A stretch of DNA of 63,588 bases, taken from Verrucomicrobiales bacterium. GTDB lineage: Bacteria > Verrucomicrobiota > Verrucomicrobiia > Verrucomicrobiales > DEV007. The notes beneath the pieces are model-generated. The model saw only the letters and a program-made list of their open reading frames with translations. It did not search any database and was not told the DNA's origin. Location of the stretch: NCBI GenBank assembly GCA_029213025.1, contig JARGOZ010000005.1:7573-71160 (forward strand), read 5' to 3'. Made by a program: the position numbers and the translations under genes. Shown here piece after piece: positions 44,068-52,705 of the stretch; position 1 is the first letter of the stretch; every line of letters begins with the position of its first letter.

Positions 44068-46186
44068 GTGATCGAAGGTATTCTTCTATCGCAAACTGGC
44101 TCCGGATTTTCTCAGATTCGGAGCCCCCACTCTTAAATTGATTGGTAAGCTTCTCGTCGAGAATCCTTGCTTTTACGGTATCCGACCACTGAATCTCAAA
44201 ATAGGTAATTAGCTGTTTACTCAATTTCTTATCGAGAATAGGAAACATTGTTTCAACTCTGGAGTCGAAGTTGCGCGGCAGGAAATCAGCCGAAGACAAA
44301 TATACCTCCGGTTTTCCATCATTCCCGAAGATGATGATCCGGGAATGCTCCAGGTATTTATCGACAATACTGATTGATTCAATATTCTCTTTACTACCAC
44401 TCACAAGCGAAAACATACTTCTCACGATCAGTCGAAACTTTACTCCGGCCTCAGCCGCTTCATTGATAAGCTGAATCGTTTCGACGTCAGACAAGTTGTT
44501 AAGCTTGATCGAGATTTCCGCAGGCTTGCCTTCAGCAGCCAATGCCATTTCTCTTTCTATTTTGGTGCGCAGAAAAGTGCGAAGACCAAGCGGAGAAGCA
44601 TGTAAGTGGGTCAATTTCGGAGGAAAATAGGGTTTTTCGAAAAATTGAAACATGGCAGAGACATCTCTACCTATCACCTGGTTGTAGGTGAACAACATAT
44701 GGTCGGCGAAAATCCTCGCTGTATCCTCATTAAAATTTCCTGTTCCCAGGATCGAATAATAATGAATTTCGCCGGCCTCAAGCCTTTCGATTGAAAGAAT
44801 TTTTGTGTGAACTTTCAAACCCTGAACTCCCAGAATCACATTCACCCCGGCGTCCTGATATTTTGCAGCCCACGACATATTGGCCTCTTCATCAAACCGG
44901 GCCTGCGGCTCGACCAGAACTGTGACTTCTTTGCCGTTTCGTGCAGCCGATTGAAGAGCCCTCGCGACACAGGAGTTCTTTGCCAGGCGATACTGGGTCA
45001 TCTGGATCTTTTTCACCCTTGGATCGATCGACGCCTCCTGAATGAGGGCAATCATATGATCGAATTTATGATAAGGCGTATGGATCAATAGATCACGTTT
45101 CCGCAAAACCGGGAACAACCCGCGGACGCCCTGTTTTTTCAGCCCCTTCACCGGCACCAGTTCGCTTTTTTTATTGAGTAAGTCGTCCCGCCCGAAACGT
45201 GGAAAACTCAGCAGATCTCTACGATTGTGATAGCGGGCACCCGGATATAGCGAATCCGAACCGGTGAGATCAAGTTTTCTGAGAAGTAGATTCAGAAACG
45301 GGTTCGGAATCGAAGCGTCAAAGTTGGCTCTCACCGGCGAACCCACATCTCTTGCCTTGATACTATCTGAGAGCCGATCGAAAAAACTTTCGGTAAAATC
45401 GTCATCGAAAGCCAGTTCGGCATCCCGAGTAAATTTGATCGCGTAGGATTCGAATTCATCAAAAGTAAAACTGTGGAATATCTCGGGCAGAGCGAAACGG
45501 ATGATGTCATCAAGATACATCACCAGTTGGGTGTCGCCTTTTTTGGGAAGAGGAATAAACCTGGGCAGGTTACCGGGTATCTCGATGAGTGCGTGCATAC
45601 CCCGCCCGCGGTTTTTATTCATCTTTACAGAGAGGTACATAGGCAAATCGGCCAACCTCGGGAGATTCGCACTCGCCTTTAAAATAATCGGATAAATGTG
45701 AGGATTCACTTCCTCTCGAAAATATTTTCGTAGAAACGGATCGAGGTCCGGTGGCACCTCGGTTTCATCAATAAGTCGAATACCTTCTTTTTCGAGATCA
45801 ACAAATACCTGTTCGTAAGCCACATTAAATTCCGCCGCCTGCTTAGCCACCAGAGCATTTACTTTCTTTAAGGTAACTGCCGGATCCGGCATATGCAGCT
45901 CTTTCCATTTATCTCCCAGCGAAATCAATCGTTTCAAGGTAGCAACCCGAACCCGGAAAAATTCGTCGAGATTGTTACTGTAAATCCCAAGAAACTTTAT
46001 TCTCTCGAATAGAGGAACTTCAGGATCAGCACCTTCCTGAAGGACTCTTGCGTTGAAGGAAAGCCAGCTGGTTTCTTTGCTTCTGAAAGGAAAATCCATA
46101 TTTGCGAAAACTACACCAGATTCGTCTTCTTCTCCTCCCATTGATTGTGAAATTTTACCAGCAGAACCCGAATTACCTAACACCAA
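44054..46186 (-). CDS. ppk: Polyphosphate kinase 1
   Basis: The 710-residue enzyme joins ATP gamma-phosphates into polyphosphate. N-terminal region: SWLSFNARVLQEGADPEVPL, FLGIYSNNLDEFFRVRVATL. Catalytic region: MTQYRLAKNSCVARALQSAA, ARFDEEANMSWA and GLKVHTKILSI, with the phospho-accepting His in KVHTK. Of three possible starts (46186 and two internal ATGs) the first gives ~30 extra residues before the conserved FRSKETSWLSF; the third (MDFPFRSKET) may be the true one. Normal length ~690. Confidence 0.95.
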   Translation of the reverse strand: MVLGNSGSAGKISQSMGGEEDESGVVFANMDFPFRSKETSWLSFNARVLQEGADPEVPLFERIKFLGIYSNNLDEFFRVRVATLKRLISLGDKWKELHMPDPAVTLKKVNALVAKQAAEFNVAYEQVFVDLEKEGIRLIDETEVPPDLDPFLRKYFREEVNPHIYPIILKASANLPRLADLPMYLSVKMNKNRGRGMHALIEIPGNLPRFIPLPKKGDTQLVMYLDDIIRFALPEIFHSFTFDEFESYAIKFTRDAELAFDDDFTESFFDRLSDSIKARDVGSPVRANFDASIPNPFLNLLLRKLDLTGSDSLYPGARYHNRRDLLSFPRFGRDDLLNKKSELVPVKGLKKQGVRGLFPVLRKRDLLIHTPYHKFDHMIALIQEASIDPRVKKIQMTQYRLAKNSCVARALQSAARNGKEVTVLVEPQARFDEEANMSWAAKYQDAGVNVILGVQGLKVHTKILSIERLEAGEIHYYSILGTGNFNEDTARIFADHMLFTYNQVIGRDVSAMFQFFEKPYFPPKLTHLHASPLGLRTFLRTKIEREMALAAEGKPAEISIKLNNLSDVETIQLINEAAEAGVKFRLIVRSMFSLVSGSKENIESISIVDKYLEHSRIIIFGNDGKPEVYLSSADFLPRNFDSRVETMFPILDKKLSKQLITYFEIQWSDTVKARILDEKLTNQFKSGGSESEKIRSQFAIEEYLRSLTQS

Positions 46187-46196
46187 ACAAAAAAAA

Positions 46197-46223
46197 ACGC
46201 CCGGAAGGCTAACTTCCGGGCGT
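46197..46223 (-). terminator. Strong terminator downstream of ftsZ
   Basis: ACGCCCGGAAG and CTTCCGGGCGT form a perfect 11-bp stem with a five-base loop; on the minus strand a run of eight T follows. It ends the murG-to-ftsZ cluster before ppk. Confidence 0.92.
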
Positions 46224-46255
46224 CTAATTAGTCAAAAATTACTTTTCCGTATCCG

Positions 46256-48073
46256 CTATCCTTTTTTTCTCAGGAAAGTGGGAACATCAAGATCTTCCCC
46301 GTCTACGATTGTAGGATCGCCTTTGGCAAAACGTCCTTTGGATTGAACCGGCTCCAACTGGAGAATATCCTGTTGTTCGATCTGCTCCTCAGTTGACGGC
46401 ATAGAAGTAACCTTTTCGGCTGTCTGCTGAACCTCTTCTTTGGGAGGCCTGTTCAGAATCCGCTGTGTCGTCTGACCGGGTACAATCCGCGATAGAGCGA
46501 TCGTTTGGGACTGATCAGTCTCAGCTTCAACCCGTTCCGGAGCTTCAGCTGCCGGAGCGGCAACGCCAGGTGCCTCATGGTGAGGATCAGGCTGGACCAG
46601 AGGGCGGGGCTGAACAAGAGGTTGCGGTGGGGCTGGAGCGGGTTGCACGACGGGTGCAGGGTCCTGGCCCGGGGAAGCAGCTTCCTGAACGGCACTGGCG
46701 ATCGGATTTGACATCGCGGCAGGCACTTCAAAATCCGGAGAAGGCTGAGCAACAGGAACCTGTGGCTGAATAACCGAAGCTGCCAAATCCTGTTCAACAG
46801 AAGCGGCAGGAACCGGCTCGATATGAATCTGAGGTGCTTCTTCAATTACCGGCTCAGGTTCAGTCGGCTGGGCCATAGGCACGATGTTCGATTCTTCGGC
46901 AACAGCCGGAACTTCCTCCTCGAATTCCTCTTCAAAATCTTCCTGACCTTCGGAAGCAATAATCCCGCTCGCTTCTCCAGCGGCTGCGGCTGCGGCGGCA
47001 GTCACTGCGGCTGCGAGAGGTGACGGCTCAATTGCTTCAGGAGCGGATACCGGAACTTCTTCCTTCTCAACAGCTGACACACCGGATTGGGCTTCTTCAC
47101 CGTCGAGAGAACTGATAACGGTCACCGCAAGGCTGCTTCCCAATCGGGGGTCGGTTCCGGTTCCAAATAATACATGAGCGTCTGATTTCAGATGCCCTGT
47201 CATCTCCTTCATAACAGTCTGAACCTCAAGCAAAGTCATGCTGTCAGATCCGCTTACTTGAATGAGCACATTCTTCGCGTCATTCAAAAGGCGGCCATTA
47301 TCGAGCAGCGGGCACTTCAGAGTCTGATCAACCGCATCGAGAGCCCGGTTGTCACCTTTCGCCTGACCGTATCCGAAGAGGCAACGTGAATTGGTGCTGT
47401 TCAGAGCGGTCAGCAAATCGTCCATTCCGATTCTGATAATACCGGGTTTGGAAACGATATTCATCGTAGCACGGATACTCTGGCTGATAATTTTATCGGC
47501 GGCAGCAAACGCTTGAGTCACGCCGTCTTTCGGGACGATAAGTTCACCCATGCGGTCATTATCGAAAGTGATTACCGCATTGGCGTAACCTTCGATTTCA
47601 TTCAGAGAATCTCTGGCCTGCTCCATCCGGCGGGCTCCTTCAAACTCGAAAGGCAGGGTAGTGAAAGCGACAAGAAATACACCTTCTTCGCGGGCGATCC
47701 GGCAAACTTCGGGTGCAGCACCTGAACCGGTTCCACCTCCAAGACCTACACAGACAAAGACCATATCATATCCGCGAATCGCCTCCCTGATGTCGTCCGA
47801 AGCTTCGATTGCGGCTTGTTTTCCGAGATCAGGATCTCCTCCTGTTCCCATTCCTTTCAGAAGCGTTGCTCCCAATTGGACTTTCTGGCTGGATACAGAA
47901 CTCGAAAGCTTACGAATATCGGTATTTAGAACCAACAGCTGCGCATCGTCGCTACCTTCAAGTGCCAGACGATCCAAAACATTCGCTCCTGATCCACCAA
48001 CTCCGATCACTTTAAAGGAGATGTCCACACCTCCACTGGTATCGGAATTCTGAGATTGGCTATACTCGATCAT
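46256..48073 (-). CDS. ftsZ: Cell division protein FtsZ with very long linker
   Basis: The 605-residue protein has the tubulin-like GTPase core (residues ~15-325) with VGLGGGTGSGAAP, GGSGANVLDRL and TFDNDRMGEL, then a ~260-residue linker rich in Ala, Pro, Glu and Val, and the C-terminal peptide DLDVPTFLRKKG that binds FtsA/ZipA-type partners. E. coli FtsZ has a linker of ~50 residues, so the linker here is unusually long. It polymerises into the division ring. It follows ftsA by 79 bases and is closed by the terminator at 46197. Confidence 0.97.
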   Translation of the reverse strand: MIEYSQSQNSDTSGGVDISFKVIGVGGSGANVLDRLALEGSDDAQLLVLNTDIRKLSSSVSSQKVQLGATLLKGMGTGGDPDLGKQAAIEASDDIREAIRGYDMVFVCVGLGGGTGSGAAPEVCRIAREEGVFLVAFTTLPFEFEGARRMEQARDSLNEIEGYANAVITFDNDRMGELIVPKDGVTQAFAAADKIISQSIRATMNIVSKPGIIRIGMDDLLTALNSTNSRCLFGYGQAKGDNRALDAVDQTLKCPLLDNGRLLNDAKNVLIQVSGSDSMTLLEVQTVMKEMTGHLKSDAHVLFGTGTDPRLGSSLAVTVISSLDGEEAQSGVSAVEKEEVPVSAPEAIEPSPLAAAVTAAAAAAAGEASGIIASEGQEDFEEEFEEEVPAVAEESNIVPMAQPTEPEPVIEEAPQIHIEPVPAASVEQDLAASVIQPQVPVAQPSPDFEVPAAMSNPIASAVQEAASPGQDPAPVVQPAPAPPQPLVQPRPLVQPDPHHEAPGVAAPAAEAPERVEAETDQSQTIALSRIVPGQTTQRILNRPPKEEVQQTAEKVTSMPSTEEQIEQQDILQLEPVQSKGRFAKGDPTIVDGEDLDVPTFLRKKG

Positions 48074-48152
48074 GATTTAGTAATTTTTCGTGTAGTAAGG
48101 TTGGCAGTAATATTGAGGTATAGTTCGAAAAAAGCTATCTGTGACATCTGAT

Positions 48153-49358
48153 TTATCGGCTTGCACCGAACAATTTCTCAAATTTCCTCCCAATCTTCGA
48201 AATCGCTCCGGCCCGGGGCCTTTGTTCATTCAATAACTGGGCATATCGGATTAAACCGACAGGTGTCGCATATTGCGGATTTTCAAACAGAGCGGTAGGT
48301 CCCGACATCGACGTATAACCGGTTCTACAAACCGGTAATTCGAAGGTGCTCGAAACCAAATCGTCCAACCCTGTCAAAAGACTTGAACCACCGGTTAGGT
48401 ACACTCCGCCAGCAGTCTTTCCTAAAATATTATCAAACGCAAGCGAATTATTTATCAAAGTTAATAATTCATTCAACCTAGCGTTTATTATCTGACAAAT
48501 CAGCAGTCTTTCCACGGTTTCAGAGCCTTCGCCCGCGATCGGAACTTTCTCATTTGGATTGATATCTTCCAGCCAGGCACTGCCGTACGTCACTTTCAGC
48601 TTCTCGGCCCGGGCGAGAGGTACTTTTAACACCAGTGCAATATCATTGGTGATATGGTCCCCGCCGACGCCAACCGATCCACTGGCGACAACCGCACCGT
48701 CGACGAAACAAATGTAATCAGTGGTACCGCCACCGATATCCAGCAGCACAGCGCCCCGGTTCTTTGCTTCCTGATCCAGGACTACCTGAGCCGATGCAAC
48801 AGGGGCAAAAACAATGTCTTCAACTTCTAAAGGCACTTCGCGCACACATTTGATCGAATTCTGAATCCGGGTCTTAATGCCATGGATAATATGGTAATCG
48901 GCTTCGAGCTTCTGCCCGAGCATCCCCACTGGATTAACAATTTTGTCCTGCCCGTCGACGTAATAATGCTGAATGATCGAATGAATGAAGCCATTATCCG
49001 GAGGAACTTTCACATCACGGCACTTCCGTTTCACTTCATCAAGATCCTCCGGACCGATTTCACCATCGGCGATACGAATCGCTCCCCGCGTGTTCAGCCC
49101 TTCGATATGAGCACCCGAGACAGAGAGAAAGACTGTGTTAATTTCCACATCGCTCCTTTCCTCCGCCCGCACCAGTGCCTCGTGGAGGCAAGCCTGGACC
49201 GTCTCACTGTCAACCACCTCCCCTTTTCGAACGCCGGAAGAAGGTTGCTGCCCGACGCCAAGAATCCTGAGAGCACCGTCGCTGCGCGCTTCACCGACGA
49301 CGAGGCAAACTTTGGAAGTCCCTATTTCAAGACCTGCGTAGATGTTTGAAGTACCCAT
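48153..49358 (-). CDS. ftsA: Cell division protein FtsA
   Basis: The 401-residue actin-fold protein has IYAGLEIGTSKVCLVVGEA, GAVLLDIGGGTTDYICF and GVYLTGGSSLLTGL, and the FtsA SHS2 region (VFLSVSGAHIEGLNTRG). The C-terminal amphipathic helix (SKIGRKFEKLFG) fixes it to the membrane and so anchors FtsZ. The ATG at 49356-49358 (MGTSNIYAG) was chosen; a start nine codons upstream is in frame. Confidence 0.95.
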   Translation of the reverse strand: MGTSNIYAGLEIGTSKVCLVVGEARSDGALRILGVGQQPSSGVRKGEVVDSETVQACLHEALVRAEERSDVEINTVFLSVSGAHIEGLNTRGAIRIADGEIGPEDLDEVKRKCRDVKVPPDNGFIHSIIQHYYVDGQDKIVNPVGMLGQKLEADYHIIHGIKTRIQNSIKCVREVPLEVEDIVFAPVASAQVVLDQEAKNRGAVLLDIGGGTTDYICFVDGAVVASGSVGVGGDHITNDIALVLKVPLARAEKLKVTYGSAWLEDINPNEKVPIAGEGSETVERLLICQIINARLNELLTLINNSLAFDNILGKTAGGVYLTGGSSLLTGLDDLVSSTFELPVCRTGYTSMSGPTALFENPQYATPVGLIRYAQLLNEQRPRAGAISKIGRKFEKLFGASR

Positions 49359-49521
49359 ATTGGTAAGACGAATTTTGCTTTGCACCGCTTATACAAGGCA
49401 TTTGACGAATGACAGATCACTGTCATCGCATTAACCACCCCTGAAAATCGACCGCAAGCTTTTTCTTATTTTCCTTGTTTCTCTTAACGGTTATTCCCGA
49501 ACGCTCTGTAGAACTATTTTT

Positions 49522-50475
49522 TTACCACTTTTTGGGAACCGTTTCAGAATGAAACGTTACTGGTATATTTTTCACAGTTACTAAATTAATCGTCGCTAAA
49601 GATAATCGGGCTTTCTCCGAGTGTTTTATAATCAAATCAAGATCTGCGAGCCCTTCTTCGATACGATCGGGATCAAATGTGACCAGCAGTTCATCCTTAT
49701 AGCGACACAGCAGTCCCCAGGAACCCAGTGCGCGGACATCGACGATATCCATCCCCCGACCGGAAAATCGATTGCGGCTGGCTTCGATTAATTGCAGCGG
49801 TTTCACAAGCGGAAGCATATTCAACCGCGAGCCGGCGACAGGACGCGGTATCCCGGTCACCTCGATTGTTGGCAGCACAGTTAGCGCATCATTCATCTCA
49901 CGGCACAAAAATACCAGGCCGGAGTGATCGAGTAACAATCCATTATCCCGCAACGGTTTAATCTCGTGATCCGGGCAGGAAAGCCACGCCACAGCGGATC
50001 TCTCCCGGACCTGAATGACCAGTGTATCGGGTTTTTGACGGGTCACCTTTGCGTCTTCGAGAACGGGCAGTGCTTTGAGCTTTGTCTCGACATCACGAAG
50101 ATCAATTCTCAATAAACTTTCTCCCGGTTTTACCCCCGCCGCTTCAGCGATGACTGCGTCTGACAAACTTCCCGTTGTCTCAATCTGTATGGATTTCAGT
50201 ACCAGCTTGTCATCCTTGAAAACAAACCGGTCAAATCCCCATTTGGCGAGGTAGGGAATACAAAGCCCCACACTGAGGCAGCAAAAGACCTGAATAAACC
50301 AGACAAAACGCCGAACCCGGTATCTTCGAAGCCTTTTCAGAGAATGATGACTTATTTCCGTTCTGCCGGACTCCCAGAAATCTCCGGGTGTGGGAGTTCG
50401 TTTTTGAACACGTTTCCGGCGGCGCTTTCGCACCTCGGAACGGCTCTCAAACACTCTACCCGAATCGTCTAACAT
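49522..50475 (-). CDS. ftsQ: Cell division protein FtsQ
   Basis: The 317-residue bitopic protein has a basic cytosolic N-terminus (RKRRRKRVQKRTPTPG), one membrane helix (VWFIQVFCCLSVGLCIPYLA) and a periplasmic POTRA domain (LKSIQIETTGSLSDAVIAEA) with VKPGESLLRIDL, followed by the FtsQ beta domain. It links early and late division proteins. The N-terminus is longer and more basic than in E. coli. It precedes ftsA in the usual order. Confidence 0.9.
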   Translation of the reverse strand: MLDDSGRVFESRSEVRKRRRKRVQKRTPTPGDFWESGRTEISHHSLKRLRRYRVRRFVWFIQVFCCLSVGLCIPYLAKWGFDRFVFKDDKLVLKSIQIETTGSLSDAVIAEAAGVKPGESLLRIDLRDVETKLKALPVLEDAKVTRQKPDTLVIQVRERSAVAWLSCPDHEIKPLRDNGLLLDHSGLVFLCREMNDALTVLPTIEVTGIPRPVAGSRLNMLPLVKPLQLIEASRNRFSGRGMDIVDVRALGSWGLLCRYKDELLVTFDPDRIEEGLADLDLIIKHSEKARLSLATINLVTVKNIPVTFHSETVPKKW

Positions 50476-50501
50476 TGCTTATTACTCAACGAATGTTAGA
50501 T

Positions 50502-50534
50502 AATTATCAAGATTCTTTTTCGATTTTGATAATT
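50502..50534. promoter_or_regulatory. Perfect 9-bp inverted repeat between divergent genes
   Basis: AATTATCAA at 50502-50510 and TTGATAATT at 50526-50534 with a 15-base spacer lie in the 101-base gap between ftsQ (-) and the opposing gene (+). It may be an operator. Centre-to-centre distance is 24 bases, roughly two helix turns. Confidence 0.4.
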
Positions 50535-50576
50535 GGTTTAGCAGGCTAATCTACGATATCCTGCCGCCCCATCCTG

Positions 50577-51275
50577 ATGAAAATTGACAATAGCCCCCAG
50601 GTTGCATGCATTCTATTTCGGAGGCTCTGCCTGCTTTTCACCGCATCAATCTGTCTCGGAAATGGACTCGCCCAACGCAGTTCGGGACTCGATGTCTCCT
50701 CCGGCATTCAGCGATCTTCCGGTCTGCAAAGTTCCGGCGGTCTGGATTCAGCCAAACGTCTCGACACAGCGAAGAAGCTTGATTCCCAATCCACGGGCTT
50801 CAGTTATCGGAAACCACCCGTTCCACCCAGAGAAATTTTCCCCGATGTAAACTGGGTGCCGGTTCTGCCCAACAACAGCGATACACTGTATCTCAAAGCA
50901 AAGCTGGCCATTCACAAAGCCGGAGCCGGTTCGATTCACAAAAAGGATGCGATCGGCATCCTCGTAGGCATGGAAAACCGGATTCAGTCCGCGAAACCTT
51001 TCGTTATGGAATACTCGGGCTACCTCGAAAATGGAGAGGCTGTTTATTTTGTGCCTCTCGGGATGAAAGACCCTGTCAAACTACAGCGATATCAGATTAT
51101 CAGCTTTCTTGCCTATCCCCCGGACAGGGTCCTGAGCGCAAAAGGCCCGGAAAACAAAAAGCGGCTCGAAGAATGGATTGAATACGCTGCGAAAAAAATT
51201 GAGCACCAGTCACCCGCCCGGAAACATTTCTCCCACCTGCTGGAGGAAGCCCGGGAGCTTCTGAAAAATTATTGA
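50577..51275 (+). CDS. Secreted protein of unknown function inside the division cluster
   Basis: The 232-residue protein has a basic-hydrophobic signal (RRLCLLFTASICLGNGLAQ) and a short repetitive Ser/Gly/Leu stretch with RSSGLDVSSGIQRSSGLQSS, then LDSAKRLDTAKKLDS. The remainder holds REIFPDVNWVPVLPNNSDTL and a helical end. I know no family. It is the only + strand gene within the murG-ftsZ run and overlaps the end of ddl by seven bases, which suggests it was inserted later. Confidence 0.7.
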   Translation: MKIDNSPQVACILFRRLCLLFTASICLGNGLAQRSSGLDVSSGIQRSSGLQSSGGLDSAKRLDTAKKLDSQSTGFSYRKPPVPPREIFPDVNWVPVLPNNSDTLYLKAKLAIHKAGAGSIHKKDAIGILVGMENRIQSAKPFVMEYSGYLENGEAVYFVPLGMKDPVKLQRYQIISFLAYPPDRVLSAKGPENKKRLEEWIEYAAKKIEHQSPARKHFSHLLEEARELLKNY

Positions 51276-52186
51276 GCGAGGGAAAGCTCGATAATCCGGA
51301 GACACAGGTTGGTATAGTCCCGACCCGCCGCAGCGGCTGCTTTCGGCAACAGGCTGGACTCGGTCATTCCCGGCAGCGTATTTACCTCCAAAACATAAGG
51401 GATTCCGTCTTCTGAAAGAAGGATATCGACCCGCGAATACACCTCGATGCCAAGGCTTTGGTGGGCTTTTAATGCCTCATCCTGAACGCTTTTGGTAATT
51501 TCCGGGCTCAAGTCAGCCGGACAAAAATAATCTGTGCCGCCGGTTCCCGTCATCCACGGATATTTATTACTGATATCGTAGAATCCGGATCGTGGTTGAA
51601 TATGAATGATGGGAAAAACCTCTTCTCCGAGCACTCCGACTGTCAGCTCTTTGCCGACAATCAATTCCTCCACGAGAATATCATCGCTGTATTTCCCGGC
51701 GTCTTCGATAGCTTTTTCCCATTCGTCCTGACTGTGAACGAGGTGAACGCCAACGCTGGATCCCTCGCGCGGAGGTTTTACCACACAGGGCAATCCCACC
51801 GGTGACTCAGCGGATTCCCCGATCATAATTACTGCAGACGCCGGAGTGGACACCCCGTTGGAGACGAATCGCTCTTTGCTTTTCACTTTGTCAAAAGCGA
51901 GACGGGAGCTTTCCTCCCGTGCGCCGGAGTAGGCGATTCCACGCCCGGCAAGTTCCGCCTGGATCTGGCCGTCCTCTCCGTAGGTTCCGTGAACCACGTT
52001 GAAACAGATATCGACATCCGGAGAAAGATCGAAACCGGGGCCTTCGACATCAACCAGTTCCACTTTACCAACCGAACCTTCGAGCGCTCCGGCGACTCCT
52101 TTTCCCGAAGCCAGCGATACTTTTCGTTCGCTTCCGGGCCCTCCGGCGAGAACGGCAACATGCAATTCGGAGACGTCTTTACTCAT
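51269..52186 (-). CDS. ddl: D-alanine--D-alanine ligase
   Basis: The 305-residue ATP-grasp enzyme makes the D-Ala-D-Ala dipeptide of peptidoglycan. It has VAVLAGGPGSERKVSLASG, GRGIAYSGAREESSRLAFDK, VKPPREGSSVGVHLV, VLEVNTLPGMTESSLLPKAA. The PGMTxxSLxP end is standard. Upstream of its start lie three 22-bp repeat units in antisense direction. Confidence 0.96.
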   Translation of the reverse strand: MSKDVSELHVAVLAGGPGSERKVSLASGKGVAGALEGSVGKVELVDVEGPGFDLSPDVDICFNVVHGTYGEDGQIQAELAGRGIAYSGAREESSRLAFDKVKSKERFVSNGVSTPASAVIMIGESAESPVGLPCVVKPPREGSSVGVHLVHSQDEWEKAIEDAGKYSDDILVEELIVGKELTVGVLGEEVFPIIHIQPRSGFYDISNKYPWMTGTGGTDYFCPADLSPEITKSVQDEALKAHQSLGIEVYSRVDILLSEDGIPYVLEVNTLPGMTESSLLPKAAAAAGRDYTNLCLRIIELSLAQ

Positions 52187-52214
52187 AGTAATTTTCAGCG
52201 TGTAAAATGTGGAC

Positions 52215-52269
52215 TGTACCCTGTTAAGTCAGAGACTGTACCCTGTTGAATCGGGGACTGTACCCTGTT
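52215..52269 (+). repeat. 22-bp-period repeat, locus E (3 units)
   Basis: TGTACCCTGTT starts at 52215, 52237 and 52259, exactly 22 bases apart. Each unit begins GAC and is followed by a form of RARTC. The array lies between ddl and the Cys-rich gene, 29 bases upstream of ddl, and is antisense to both genes. Confidence 0.9.
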
Positions 52270-52287
52270 GAGTCAGCCATACAACGC

Positions 52288-52683
52288 CTAAAAATCGTCT
52301 TTGGCGATACTTTCGCCGATATCACGCGCCATTCTGACCATATCTTCATTACTGACTCCATTTTCCCATTCACCGCACCAGCTTTTCCAGGGAACGACCG
52401 GCCAGCAGGCTTCGGCTTCCTCCCCGGGCGACGGCGCATGGCGACGGCACTCCCCTTTATACGCATCATGCCGTTCCTCTTTTTCATCGAATGCAAAATA
52501 TTCGCAAGTTCGGCAGGAACGCTCCTCCATAGTCAGAGCGGGGAGCGGTTCTGTCGGTTTCGCTATTCGGCTTGGCTTTTGCGCGACGACAACTTGTTCA
52601 ACACGGTTTTCCGGCTCCGGATTGGCTTTAGGCGCTGCGGAGAATGGATTTTTTGCAGGAGGCTTAAATGGATAGTCACTCAT
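52288..52683 (-). CDS. Small Cys-rich protein within the mur cluster
   Basis: The 131-residue protein has a Pro/Asn-rich N-terminus (SDYPFKPPAKNPFSAAPKAN) and a C-terminal module with cysteines in RSCRTCEYFAF, KGECRRHAP, ACWPVVPWKSWCGEWE, a Cx2C...C...WPxV...WCGE pattern seen in small proteins that may bind a metal or an iron-sulfur cluster. No signal peptide. It lies between murCB and ddl on the same strand, 22 bases after murCB. Function unknown. Confidence 0.65.
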   Translation of the reverse strand: MSDYPFKPPAKNPFSAAPKANPEPENRVEQVVVAQKPSRIAKPTEPLPALTMEERSCRTCEYFAFDEKEERHDAYKGECRRHAPSPGEEAEACWPVVPWKSWCGEWENGVSNEDMVRMARDIGESIAKDDF

Positions 52684-52705
52684 AATATCCATAAATATAA
52701 CACAT

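Noticed and set aside
9196..52269. CRISPR array from the 22-bp repeats
   Set aside because: Spacer lengths are zero or about 11 bases, unit numbers are 2-3, and there are no cas genes. The pattern is a tandem period, not repeat-spacer.
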